Part shown: positions 18,101-25,983 of the stretch, one piece after another
Layout of the letters: each line of letters starts with the position of its first letter
Numbering within the stretch: position 1 is the first letter of the stretch
DNA from: Chlorogloeopsis sp. ULAP01
Lineage (GTDB): Bacteria > Cyanobacteriota > Cyanobacteriia > Cyanobacteriales > Nostocaceae
Assembly: GCF_030381805.1 (NCBI RefSeq)
Contig: NZ_JAUDRH010000013.1
Span: forward strand, 1-64,000
DNA: 64,000 bases
Direction of reading: 5' to 3'
Notes under the pieces: generated by a model
Database searches by the model: none
Told to the model about the DNA's origin: nothing
The model's input: the letters and a program-made list of their open reading frames with translations, nothing else
Position numbers and translations under genes: made by a program

Positions 18101-20581
18101 AGCCGCGGATACAGACAATAAAACAGTAGAATATCCTTGCTGATTCAAAATCTGTTGCACTTGGGCTATTTCCGGCTTAACACCTGCTAGCACCACCTGA
18201 TTTTTAGAATTTAAATTAGCGATCGTAACTTGAGGGAAATTCTTTACTACTTGGTTTACCCCACTCACATCACCCTTTACAGAGAGCATGGCTCCCGCAT
18301 CAAAATTGAGATTTTTGGGCATCGCCATAGCTTGACTTCTGGCTTTGACTAGAAAAAAGTAATCTTCATCGCTTAATACTTCAGCAGCCCAAAGTGCTGT
18401 CAATTCTCCAAAGCTATGCCCGGCGACAAAATCAGGTTTAAACCCGGCTTGTTGTAAAATTTTGTATAAGCCAACACTAAAAACTCCAATCGCGGGTTGA
18501 GCATATTCAGTACGCTGTAATACTTCGCTTTGAACTTGTCTTGTCGCAGCATCAAATCCAGGTGGAGGAAAAACAATGTCTGAAATCAGTGGCAAACCAT
18601 CTTGATGCAAAAACCCGTTCATATAACTGTAGGCTTGTCGCAAGCAAGGAAAGTTAATAGCAAGTTCCCTGCCCATATTTAAATATTGCGAGCCTTGCCC
18701 TGAAAACAAAGCAACTACTTTTCCATTCAAAGCAATGCCAGTTTTGCGGTAGTAAATTCCTTGGGGCAGATTCCATGATTCACTTTCCTGACATTTCTTG
18801 AGCCAATCAATGATTATCTGCAACGAGTCGCAAGCCTCTGCTAAAGAATCTACGACAAACCCCACTCTTACATCAGTAAGAGGAATTTCTAGAGATTTAC
18901 TAGATTCAATTAGTTCTAAATAACATTTATCTTTGGCACTAGATTGCAATTTTTGCAGAATGTCTTCACATTGAATCAACAACTGCTTTGTTGTGGATGC
19001 AGACAACAGTATTGATTGGGGAGTACTGTGTAAACGGTAGCCGAAATGATGTTCGCTTTCGTATTCTTCCATCACAACATGATAATTTGTACCACCAAAA
19101 CCAAAACAACTCACGCCTGCTCGTCTTGCTCCACCATCACTGCACAGCCAAGGTTTAGTTTCTGTATTTAAATAAAAAGGTGAAGTTTCTATATTAAATT
19201 TCGAGTTTGGCTTAGTAATGTTAATTGTAGGCGGCAATACTTTATGGTGTAGGGCAAGAGCAGTTTTAATCAAACTAGCTGTACCAGCTGCAGCTTTTGT
19301 ATGTCCTATCTGTGATTTAACACTTCCAAGCGCAATGTGTTGAGTATTAGAGTTGTTTTCGCTAAAAAATTCTTTTAAAGCTGTAAATTCTGTTACATCT
19401 CCCGCTCTAGTACCCGTGCCGTGTGCTTCTACTAAACTGACAGTAAGAGGCGAAAATCCGGCATCTTCATAGGCGTGACACAATGCTCTCACCTGTCCTT
19501 CTGGACGGGGTGCATAGATACTTTTATACTTTCCATCACTAGAGGTGCCAATTCCTTTAATGACTGCGTAGATTCTGTCATCGTCTCGTTCGGCATCTTC
19601 AAGGCGCTTCAGTACTATCATACCAATGCCTTCACCTAGCATCATCCCATCTGCATCATCATCAAAAGGCTTGGTATTCTGGCTTGGTGAGACAGCAGGT
19701 GTTTTGCTAAAACACATATAAGCAAGAATCGAGTTGTCAGTATCAACTCCTCCAGTCAGCATCATATCGCTGCGACGTTCGTTCAACTCGCTAACAGCCA
19801 TTTTGAGAGCACCAAATGAACTAGCACAGGCTGCATCCACCACACAGTTCATTCCTCCCAAATCTAGGCGATTGGCAATTCTGCCACTGACTACGTTAGC
19901 TAGCATCCCAGGGAAGGCATTTTCTTCCCAATTTACATATGCTAGTTTCATCTTTTCGACTATTTTTTGCGTATCCTTATCGGATAATCCACTACTTTTG
20001 AGAACTTTTTCCCAAATGGGATATTGTAATCTGTTACATAGTGGCACGCTAAGTTGTCTTGCCAGAGCTACACCCAGAATAACTCCAGTGCGTTCTCGAT
20101 TAAACTGTCTAGATGAACCATAACCTGCATCTTCTAGAGCTTGTTTTGCTACAACCAAACTCAGTAACTGCGAAATATCCGTAACTTCGAGAATATTGGG
20201 AGGAAGCCCAAATTCCATCGGATTGAAATCGATTTCTGGGAGAAATCCACCTCTTTTACAGTAGGTTTTGTCAGGTACTTTAGGATCTGGATCGTAGTAA
20301 GATTCTACATCCCAACGTGAAGAGGGTACATCAGTAATACAATCAACTTTGTGAAGAATCTTCTCCCAGTATTCCTGTAAATTTTTAGATTGTGGGAATA
20401 AAGAAGCTATCCCAATAATGGCTATAGGACTTTTTTGCAGTTGGGAGTTGAGTTTTTTAATCTCCATTGATTTCTCAAGCCTCTTTTTTTTTGTCTGTAT
20501 CAGCTGACTTAGAACCTTCTCACAATTGTTAACCTCTTGTTGTAAATTTGCGAGAGCAGCATCAATTTTAAGAGCAGTCAT
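15155..20581 (-). CDS. HglE/PfaA-like iterative PKS: KS-MAT-ACP-ACP-KR structural half
   Basis: 1808 residues. A short N-terminal coiled coil precedes a KS (about 50-510) with active Cys252 in VVDAACASS, HGTGT and GHTKAAAGT. The MAT (about 625-930) has FSGQGSQYLNMG and GHSFGE. Residues about 1100-1250 are Ser/Thr-rich and coiled. Two nearly identical ACPs follow (about 1286-1369 and 1455-1538), each with DLGIDSIKRVEIL. The C-terminus (about 1570-1808) is only the non-catalytic half of a KR; the catalytic half starts the next gene. The order matches HglE and the N-terminal part of PfaA. It should iteratively build a long acyl chain from malonyl units with the HglC, HglD and PfaD partners. No clear ribosome-binding site is seen. 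Confidence 0.92.
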   Translation of the reverse strand: MTALKIDAALANLQQEVNNCEKVLSQLIQTKKKRLEKSMEIKKLNSQLQKSPIAIIGIASLFPQSKNLQEYWEKILHKVDCITDVPSSRWDVESYYDPDPKVPDKTYCKRGGFLPEIDFNPMEFGLPPNILEVTDISQLLSLVVAKQALEDAGYGSSRQFNRERTGVILGVALARQLSVPLCNRLQYPIWEKVLKSSGLSDKDTQKIVEKMKLAYVNWEENAFPGMLANVVSGRIANRLDLGGMNCVVDAACASSFGALKMAVSELNERRSDMMLTGGVDTDNSILAYMCFSKTPAVSPSQNTKPFDDDADGMMLGEGIGMIVLKRLEDAERDDDRIYAVIKGIGTSSDGKYKSIYAPRPEGQVRALCHAYEDAGFSPLTVSLVEAHGTGTRAGDVTEFTALKEFFSENNSNTQHIALGSVKSQIGHTKAAAGTASLIKTALALHHKVLPPTINITKPNSKFNIETSPFYLNTETKPWLCSDGGARRAGVSCFGFGGTNYHVVMEEYESEHHFGYRLHSTPQSILLSASTTKQLLIQCEDILQKLQSSAKDKCYLELIESSKSLEIPLTDVRVGFVVDSLAEACDSLQIIIDWLKKCQESESWNLPQGIYYRKTGIALNGKVVALFSGQGSQYLNMGRELAINFPCLRQAYSYMNGFLHQDGLPLISDIVFPPPGFDAATRQVQSEVLQRTEYAQPAIGVFSVGLYKILQQAGFKPDFVAGHSFGELTALWAAEVLSDEDYFFLVKARSQAMAMPKNLNFDAGAMLSVKGDVSGVNQVVKNFPQVTIANLNSKNQVVLAGVKPEIAQVQQILNQQGYSTVLLSVSAAFHTPLVSRAQKPFAQAIEAVTFKNAKIPVYSNVTGKRYPTEPQAIKNILKEHLINPVRFQHEIENIYADGGCIFIEFGPRNILTNLVKDTLGDKPHLAVALNATSQKDSDRLFREAVMQLRVAGLPLKNLDPYQRSPKVVESEDNKILNVRLNGTNYVAEKTKIAFENALKDGQKVKVHTSNSEVKSVTDSIVLTPPACQSNGHLQKNGHQLKSPRTPSEMKIAPISTLSTSNTSISVQQAFEPKMQKTPNLNYQSLFASLESSLKQFHQHQDEILRIHEQFLNHQIEYGKTFCQLMEQQNLLFVNENATQQQLETKLAVLESSERSINKFQAYQDETLRIHEEYLKHEKDYTKTFCQLIQQQYEILINSDSKVSDVGNRDSPAIISTVKENDPIKQDSTVPPADPSVAIPTNGHSSSPEPFLSNGSNHSSDQVWENMVAVAARHKSDFLKDIQLESTVAIAPPTQVSIDVAEFSQSLLNIVSEKTGYPAQILELEMDMEADLGIDSIKRVEILGTLQQRYPNLPQANPDELTQLRTLAQIVDYIKTLVQESDRTSTIATDFEQSQVISSPTHDLSSEYIRIPASGYVCVNPNNQSLYERDLNISYPTTSNALEVVQEEADEQTQLSAAIAPPTQVSIDVTKFSQSLLNIVSEKTGYPAQILELEMDMEADLGIDSIKRVEILGALQQRYPNLPQANPDELTQLCTLAQIVEYLQLSLVGSAEKKNAESIALQQQPSLAHNIPRCAVKLKFLPKPDFLDFTFSKNYIALLTDDGGLTTAKLAQFLKEQGWKVIVLSFPPSAIAKQSPLPEEVIRIALEDMSEEHLKQQLTAIANTYGSIGAFIHLNPLFVSSQNDGIQYLEVEKAIVKHIFLIAKHLKKSLHQAAHEGYSCFCTITRLDGAFGLTQKVNFGAISAGLFGLTKSLNFEWESVFCRAIDLYPNLDAEESAQDIIAELHDPNRLIAEVGYSKNGRVTLTAEPFI
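15967..16217. repeat. Intragenic direct repeat, copy 1 (ACP2)
   Basis: 251 bp, nearly identical to 16474-16724 with only about a dozen differences. It encodes the second carrier domain of the HglE-like synthase plus the Ala/Pro linker that includes a HIP1 site. The DNA-level identity implies recent duplication or gene conversion. Confidence 0.85.
16474..16724. repeat. Intragenic direct repeat, copy 2 (ACP1)
   Basis: Partner of the repeat at 15967-16217. Encodes the first carrier domain of the synthase. The identity includes most synonymous positions, which is more than protein-level selection alone would keep. Confidence 0.85.
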
Positions 20582-20588
20582 TTGAACA

Positions 20589-20645
20589 TAGGGAACGGAG
20601 TACAGGGAACAGAAAATAGGGAATAAGAAAGAGGTATTTTCAACC
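20589..20645. repeat. Short dispersed repeat (GGGAACAG / GAAAGAGGTATTTTCA type)
   Basis: Purine-rich run upstream of the HglE-like start containing GAAAGAGGTATTTTCA, which recurs at 29388-29403 after the histidine kinase gene. Both copies follow tandem AGGGAACAG-like units. It is a spacer repeat, and no function can be assigned. Confidence 0.6.
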
Positions 20646-20785
20646 TTTGTTGTGGAATTTTATTGTGATTAAATTTCTATAAAATAAGTTAGATGGCTGA
20701 TAATAACAGTAAATATTTTAAGAATATTAATGATATCTTTACTCTTAACTAATAACCAGTAACCAATGACTAATGACGACTTAAA

Positions 20786-21499
20786 TTAATTAATTTTCTT
20801 ATTACTAATTAACTGACCATCTTCCATTTGAATAATGCGATCAGCAATATCTAGAATGCGGTTATCGTGAGTCACCATTAAGATTGCACATTCCTGTTTT
20901 TTAGCTAATTGCTGCATTAACTCTACAATATCTCTACCTGTTTTACTATCTAAAGCTGCGGTAGGTTCATCAGCCAAAATTAATTTGGGATGGCTTACTA
21001 AAGCACGGGCAATTGCTACTCGTTGCTTTTGTCCTCCTGAAAGATTGTGAGGATAGTAATTGACGCGATCGCCTAATTTTACTGCTTGGAGTATGGCTTC
21101 TGATTTGTAGCGGGCTTCTCGTTCAGAAATTTCTTTATGCAGTTCAAGTGAAATTTGGACGTTCTGTCGAACAGTTAAAAATTCTAATAAGTTGTGAGCT
21201 TGAAAAATGTAGCCAATATGCCGACGTATTTTTACTAATTGGTCATTATTAGCCCCGTTTAGCTCTTGATTTAGAACTTTAATACTTCCCTGTTGAAGGG
21301 AACGTAAACCGCCAATTAAACTCAATAGTGTGGTTTTTCCCGATCCTGATGGCCCAGTCATAATTACAATTTCTCCATATTTTATTTTCAAATTAATGTT
21401 AAATAAAATTTGATGCTGTAATTTTTTTTGACCAAAGTAGTGATTGAGGTTATTAATATTTACAACATACTGGTCTGGAAGAGATGGGAATAATTGCAT
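20786..21499 (-). CDS. devA: DevA-type ABC exporter ATPase
   Basis: 237 residues: Walker A GPSGSGKTT, signature LSGGQKQRVAIARAL, Walker B LILADEPTAALD, and a switch His in MVTHDNR. It belongs to the MacB/LolD-like DevA family that powers DevBC. DevBCA with TolC exports heterocyst glycolipids in Anabaena; here the genes lie directly upstream of a glycolipid-type synthase, so the substrate is likely that lipid. It is the third gene of a devB-devC-devA order, 9 bp after devC. The assignment to the Dev family is firm. Identity with the heterocyst paralogue itself is not established. Confidence 0.9.
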   Translation of the reverse strand: MQLFPSLPDQYVVNINNLNHYFGQKKLQHQILFNINLKIKYGEIVIMTGPSGSGKTTLLSLIGGLRSLQQGSIKVLNQELNGANNDQLVKIRRHIGYIFQAHNLLEFLTVRQNVQISLELHKEISEREARYKSEAILQAVKLGDRVNYYPHNLSGGQKQRVAIARALVSHPKLILADEPTAALDSKTGRDIVELMQQLAKKQECAILMVTHDNRILDIADRIIQMEDGQLISNKKIN

Positions 21500-21508
21500 A
21501 TATTAAGA

Positions 21509-22681
21509 TTAGAAAATATCAGCTGGATCTGCGGCTCTTAATTTATTCATGGCAAAAAGTCCGGAAATTGAACACATTAAAATTGTTGCTGTTAAAACGA
21601 TTAGAGCTTTATCACTACTCATAAAAATTGGTAAACGAGTAACTTTATTAGCTAAGTTATATATATCCAAAGTAACTATAAATCCGGGAATATAACCTAA
21701 AACAGCTAATAATAATGATTGCTGAAATACTACATTCAATAGATAGTTATTTTTAAAACCTACGGCTTTTAAAGTAGCATATTCTGCTAAGTGATTGGAA
21801 ATATTACTATAAAGAATTTGATAAACAACCGCAATACCAATTGCAAATCCCATTGTCACCATTAAACTAAAGACAAAACCAATGGGTGTTCGTCTAGACC
21901 AAAAATCTTTTTCAAACTGAATAAATTCCTGACGATTAAAAACCTTGACGTCTTTAGGTAAGTAATCTGACAAATTAGCAGAAACTTTTTGAATATCAGC
22001 ACCTGGTTTAAGGTTTAATAAACCTATGTCTATCTGTTCTGCTCGACGCTCTTGAAATGTCCTTAAAAAAGTTGAATAACTCATAATTAAATTGCCATCA
22101 ACTCCAAAGGAAGGGCCTTGAGTAAATAAACCTCCTACTTTCACTCTGTAACCTATTGATTTGTTATAGCCAAATATCTCAATAATTACAAGTTTATTTT
22201 GTTCAAAACTTTCAGTAATTGGGCCAAATTCTGTACGAGATAATCGGTCAAATAAAACAATATCAGGAAGTTGAATTATTTTGATATTCTGATTAACTTC
22301 TGGTAAGTTAAAAATTGGTTTTCCAGGATCAAAAGCAATAACATAGATTGGAAATTTACGTCCATTAACAGGATTTTTTAACTTAGCAAATTGAAGGTAT
22401 AAAGGAATGACTGATCCTACACCGTTAAAGCCGAGAGCCTGATATAAACGAGAACGAGAAAAACTGTGCTGGGAGGTTAAAGAATTATATTGAGAACTAA
22501 TTAAAAATAAATCTCCTCGTAAATTTTGATGTAAATATGTAGCACTTGCATAAAGGGCATCTTGTACACCTAGTTGTACAAATAAAAGAATGACGATAAA
22601 GGCGATACCGCTTAAAGTCACTAGAAAGCGAACTTTTTGGTGGGCTAGTTGTAGCCAAGCTAGGGGAATCTTGAGAATCAT
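21509..22681 (-). CDS. devC: DevC-type ABC exporter permease
   Basis: 390 residues: a first membrane helix at about 17-38, a large periplasmic domain (about 40-260), and three C-terminal helices (about 265-385), the FtsX/MacB layout of DevC. The periplasmic loop should contact DevB. It lies between devB (43 bp) and devA (9 bp) in the same direction, consistent with one transcript. The outer-membrane partner TolC is not in this window. Confidence 0.9.
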   Translation of the reverse strand: MILKIPLAWLQLAHQKVRFLVTLSGIAFIVILLFVQLGVQDALYASATYLHQNLRGDLFLISSQYNSLTSQHSFSRSRLYQALGFNGVGSVIPLYLQFAKLKNPVNGRKFPIYVIAFDPGKPIFNLPEVNQNIKIIQLPDIVLFDRLSRTEFGPITESFEQNKLVIIEIFGYNKSIGYRVKVGGLFTQGPSFGVDGNLIMSYSTFLRTFQERRAEQIDIGLLNLKPGADIQKVSANLSDYLPKDVKVFNRQEFIQFEKDFWSRRTPIGFVFSLMVTMGFAIGIAVVYQILYSNISNHLAEYATLKAVGFKNNYLLNVVFQQSLLLAVLGYIPGFIVTLDIYNLANKVTRLPIFMSSDKALIVLTATILMCSISGLFAMNKLRAADPADIF

Positions 22682-22724
22682 TGTTTAAGTTTTTGAGGAT
22701 AGGAATTGTAGAAGTGTTAGTACT

Positions 22725-23954
22725 TCAGATGTGAATCATGACTTGTACCTGTAAGTTAGTTAGCCTGGCAACTAGCTGGCTATCTTCTGGGTTGGAAATC
22801 CGAATTTTCACCTCCACTATTTTTTGATCAGTGTCTGCTAGTGGATTAACATCAAAAACATTTTGTTTGCTAACTTGTAAACCAATCTGGCTAACTGTTC
22901 CTTGGATTTCGCCTGGAAAAGCTACGCTAGACATGGTAGCCTGTTGACCTATACGTACTTTTTTAATGTCTGTTTCATAGATTTCTGCCACTACATACAT
23001 CTGGTTAGTTTTACCAAGCTCGGCAATGCCCTGGTTGCTAACAATTTCTCCAGCGCGGGTATGAATTTTTAAAACCTTGCCAGTGATGGGAGAGCGCACG
23101 TAGGCTAAATTGTAATCTGCTACTGCTTGTTGAACTTGGGCGATCGCATCATCAACTTCTGCTTGAGCTAATTGCATATCTTCAGGGCGAATCTCAACAA
23201 TCCGATTAAGAGTGGCTTTTGCTTGAGCGATCTGCTCTCGATAACTTGCTATGGTACGCTTTAGAGTTGCTTTGGCTTCATTGAGCTGCTGTTGAGCTGT
23301 TTCCATCGGTAGTCTTTTGCTGTCTCTTGCAGAAGCTGAAATTGCCCCAGTTTGGTATAGTTCCTGATAGCGTCGGTTTTCTGCTTCAGCATTGCTTAAC
23401 TCGGCTTCGAGTCGAGCGATCGCTGCTTGTTGAGCGGCAACTTCTCCACGCGATTCGGCTTCGAGTCGAGCGATTGTTGCTTGTTGAGCAGCAATTTCTC
23501 CTGTTTGAGCTCCCGCTTTTACCTTTGCTAGGCGAGCTTTGGCAATTTTGACTTGTTGTTTGGCTCTATTTAAGGCAGCTTGGCGAGATTCATAGTTATC
23601 TAAAATCGCAATTACTTGTTCTAGTTGCACCTTATCTCCTTCTTTCACCAAGATTCGCTTCACTCGTGTACCTTGGATTGAAGTCGGGGCAGATAGATGA
23701 ATGACTTCTCCTTCTGGTTCTAAACGCCCTAAGCCTGTAACGCCAATAATCGCGGGGTTACTATTTGGAGCAACTGGTGTAGAATTTTTAGAACTAAATC
23801 GAAATAGCAAAAAATTGGATAAACCCATGGCAGCTAGTAAAATTAACAGCAACTGACCGATGCGTTTTATTAATGAATGATTTTCGTTTTGTTCTTTTAT
23901 CATTTCTGCTTCAGTAATTAATGCGGCAGAATCTATCAAAGCTATATCTTGCAA
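22725..23954 (-). CDS. devB: DevB-type membrane fusion protein
   Basis: 409 residues from the TTG at 23954, or about 392 from the ATG at 23903; neither start has a strong ribosome-binding site. One N-terminal membrane helix (about residues 32-52) is followed by the first lipoyl half (GLGRLEPEGEVIHLSAP), a long alpha-hairpin with Ala/Gln/Glu heptads (about 120-255), the second lipoyl half and a beta-barrel domain. This is the HlyD/DevB periplasmic adaptor that would link DevAC to TolC. The hairpin contains an internal near-duplicate (AAQQATIARLEAE twice). It is the first gene of the exporter trio. Confidence 0.9.
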   Translation of the reverse strand: MQDIALIDSAALITEAEMIKEQNENHSLIKRIGQLLLILLAAMGLSNFLLFRFSSKNSTPVAPNSNPAIIGVTGLGRLEPEGEVIHLSAPTSIQGTRVKRILVKEGDKVQLEQVIAILDNYESRQAALNRAKQQVKIAKARLAKVKAGAQTGEIAAQQATIARLEAESRGEVAAQQAAIARLEAELSNAEAENRRYQELYQTGAISASARDSKRLPMETAQQQLNEAKATLKRTIASYREQIAQAKATLNRIVEIRPEDMQLAQAEVDDAIAQVQQAVADYNLAYVRSPITGKVLKIHTRAGEIVSNQGIAELGKTNQMYVVAEIYETDIKKVRIGQQATMSSVAFPGEIQGTVSQIGLQVSKQNVFDVNPLADTDQKIVEVKIRISNPEDSQLVARLTNLQVQVMIHI

Positions 23955-24420
23955 AATAGCTACTAGTTAAATTTTTAATTCTCTTTGGATTGTTAAAATT
24001 ATTTTTTAGCTGCTTAACACGTCAGTTTGCATGAAGTCAAAATTAATATTCAGCCAGCTATCAATCAATATAAACACTGATTTATATTATTTACATAGCA
24101 TTTTTACCCAATAAACTAGGTAAGTTTACGTATATTATTGCTAATTATTAAATAAATACTGAATTATATAACAACTAGGTTAAGTTTAAAACCTACTTAT
24201 AAAAATTCCGACTTCTTAGAGGAGTCGGAATTTTATTTTTGAATTTATTTATATTGAATTGATTATAATTAATTACAAAATATTAAAATCATATATTATC
24301 ACAATAATATTAATTATACATAACTAAGAATTTTGTCTTTACTATAAATTTGATTATTAAAATTTTATAGAAGTTCAAAACCTCTATAAATCAATACCAC
24401 AGTTAGCAATCAATAATTAA
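23955..24420. other. AT-rich spacer likely carrying the dev-PKS operon promoter
   Basis: About 466 bp, very AT-rich, between the regulator and the first exporter gene. Apart from the terminator it holds no gene. I looked for a GTA-N8-TAC NtcA site and did not find a clean one. The promoter of the 22-kb leftward operon most likely lies between 23955 and 24200. Confidence 0.45.
24201..24236 (-). terminator. Rho-independent terminator of the response regulator gene
   Basis: Read leftward, AAAATTCCGACT pairs with AGTCGGAATTTT around an 8-9 base loop, followed by T-rich sequence. It lies about 185 bp after the response regulator stop codon and 250 bp before devB. It should separate the regulator from the dev-hgl operon, although the symmetric T/A tracts would let it act in both directions. 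Confidence 0.8.
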
Positions 24421-25122
24421 TTATGGATTGATTAAATTATTTTTCATGGCAAATTGTACAAGCTCTAGTCGATTATTTGTTCCGGTTTTGCCTAGTAAAT
24501 TACTGACATATTTCTCTACAGTTCGACGACTGAGATACAAGCTAGTAGCAATTTGAGAATTTGATTTGCCCTGTATCAAAAATCTTAAAACCATTCTTTC
24601 TCTGCGAGTTAAAAAGATTTGCTCTATTGAATTTGCCTGAGGAATTTGTTCTTGATGTTCTAAAGAAATCTGATATGTTAGATCGACAGAAGTAATTTGT
24701 CTTTCCATACTTTGCTGTTGCATTCCTAAACACCACTCCCATAGCATTAGTTGCGATCGCTCCAGCAAATTGCGAATTACAGCATATAGTTCACTTAATT
24801 CAAATGGTTTAGGTAAACACGCATCACCCCCTAGCTGATAGCCTAGAATTCGCTTTTGGGCATCTACCCTTGCTGTTAAAAAAACTACGGGCAATATACG
24901 AAATTTTGGATGTTGACGCACCCAGCGAATTAACTGGTAACCATCTAACTCAGACATACTAATATCAGTGACAATTAAGTTCGGATGGTACTCCTCAATG
25001 ATATTTAATGCTTCTTGCCCATCCTCAGTAGTAATAACTGAGTAACCGAACTTCTCTAGAGAAGAACTCGCTTCATAACGAACTGCTGGATCATCATCGA
25101 CAATAAGAATTAATAAGGACAT
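24421..25122 (-). CDS. NarL/LuxR-type response regulator
   Basis: About 233 residues from the ATG at 25122. The N-terminal receiver has the acidic pair in ILIVDDDPAVR, the phosphorylated Asp in LIVTDISMSELDG, Thr in FLTARV and Lys in LPKPFEL. The C-terminal LuxR HTH reads LTRRERMVLRFLIQGKSNSQ, then SRRTVEKYVSNLLGKTG. An insertion of about 45 residues, Gln/Glu rich, separates the two. It is codirectional with and just upstream of the dev-PKS array and about 860 bp from a divergent hybrid kinase, which makes that kinase a plausible partner. Confidence 0.88.
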   Translation of the reverse strand: MSLLILIVDDDPAVRYEASSSLEKFGYSVITTEDGQEALNIIEEYHPNLIVTDISMSELDGYQLIRWVRQHPKFRILPVVFLTARVDAQKRILGYQLGGDACLPKPFELSELYAVIRNLLERSQLMLWEWCLGMQQQSMERQITSVDLTYQISLEHQEQIPQANSIEQIFLTRRERMVLRFLIQGKSNSQIATSLYLSRRTVEKYVSNLLGKTGTNNRLELVQFAMKNNLINP

Positions 25123-25194
25123 AATACAACAATCTTTTCTGGCTAAATTGGCATTGCTAATGATGAAAAAGTCAAAGTCATAAAGTTGTAACAT

Positions 25195-25983
25195 GAAACT
25201 ATAGAATAAAATACTCTACTTAGTTCAGTTGCACCGCCTGCCAGAGATGTTTGCTACTCAAAGTTACTGAAAATGTTTAAGCTCTCTATTCATTTGCTGC
25301 TTGACTACCTAATGAATGAAAAATTTACTTGTCAGTGCTTAACCAATCTTAATCAAGTATTAAAGCTTTGATTTAACCTCGACTTTCAAGCTAAATTTTA
25401 CTGCATATGCAGCAAGGTAATTAGGATTGGGACTTTAACAATTTTGAAAGTAATTGGGCAATGAAGTTCTACTCCACCTCTTTTTTTGATATCAACCATA
25501 GCAACAGTAATAATTACATATTGCCTTATAAACTCAATATATTGAATCAGCCCCACATTGTTGCCAACTAATGTTGTGTTTATCAACACTAAAAAAGAGT
25601 AGTCTGTCATCTAGACAGATGTTAGTATGTTTATCTTGACTTTAGGTTGGTTAAGTACACACAGCAGGTGTAGGAGATTGTGGAGAAGTCATTGCACTAG
25701 TGAGATAATAGTTAAGAAATCAATCTTTTGTAACTAAATTCCCCAAAATTAAATTTATTCTTAGGATTGCTCTAAATTCCTGTGATTTTTAAAATTTTTA
25801 CTAAATTTGCTTTGAAAAATATAATACATTACATAATGTAATATCTAAATAAGTAAAGCATAGTATAATGTAAAATCTATTATCTCAGGAGTTTTGGGTG
25901 AAATTAGCTTTATGTAAATTAGCCCACTGCATCCAATCAATATCTACTGTTTCAATGCCGAGTCTTCCACTTACTCTCAATCC
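25195..25983. other. Intergenic spacer between divergent regulators
   Basis: About 790 bp of AT-rich DNA. A 70-codon leftward frame (25398-25610) has no motif or ribosome-binding site, and I do not accept it as a gene. The tract around 25820-25880 repeats TAATGTAA-like words. No RNA gene was recognised. Confidence 0.4.

Noticed and set aside
19734..20123. 129-codon rightward frame
   Set aside because: Antisense to the KS domain of the HglE-like synthase; no ribosome-binding site.
2024..23954. Reading the locus as the canonical heterocyst glycolipid cluster
   Set aside because: No HglB reductase, glycosyltransferase, HetN or HetI gene is present, while a type III PKS and a thioesterase are; it is a relative, not the canonical cluster.
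23955..24200. NtcA-binding site before devB
   Set aside because: The closest match to GTA-N8-TAC (near 24120) fails at the last triplet, so no site is claimed.
25398..25610. 70-codon leftward frame between the regulators
   Set aside because: Mixed hydrophobic sequence without a start signal or family resemblance.
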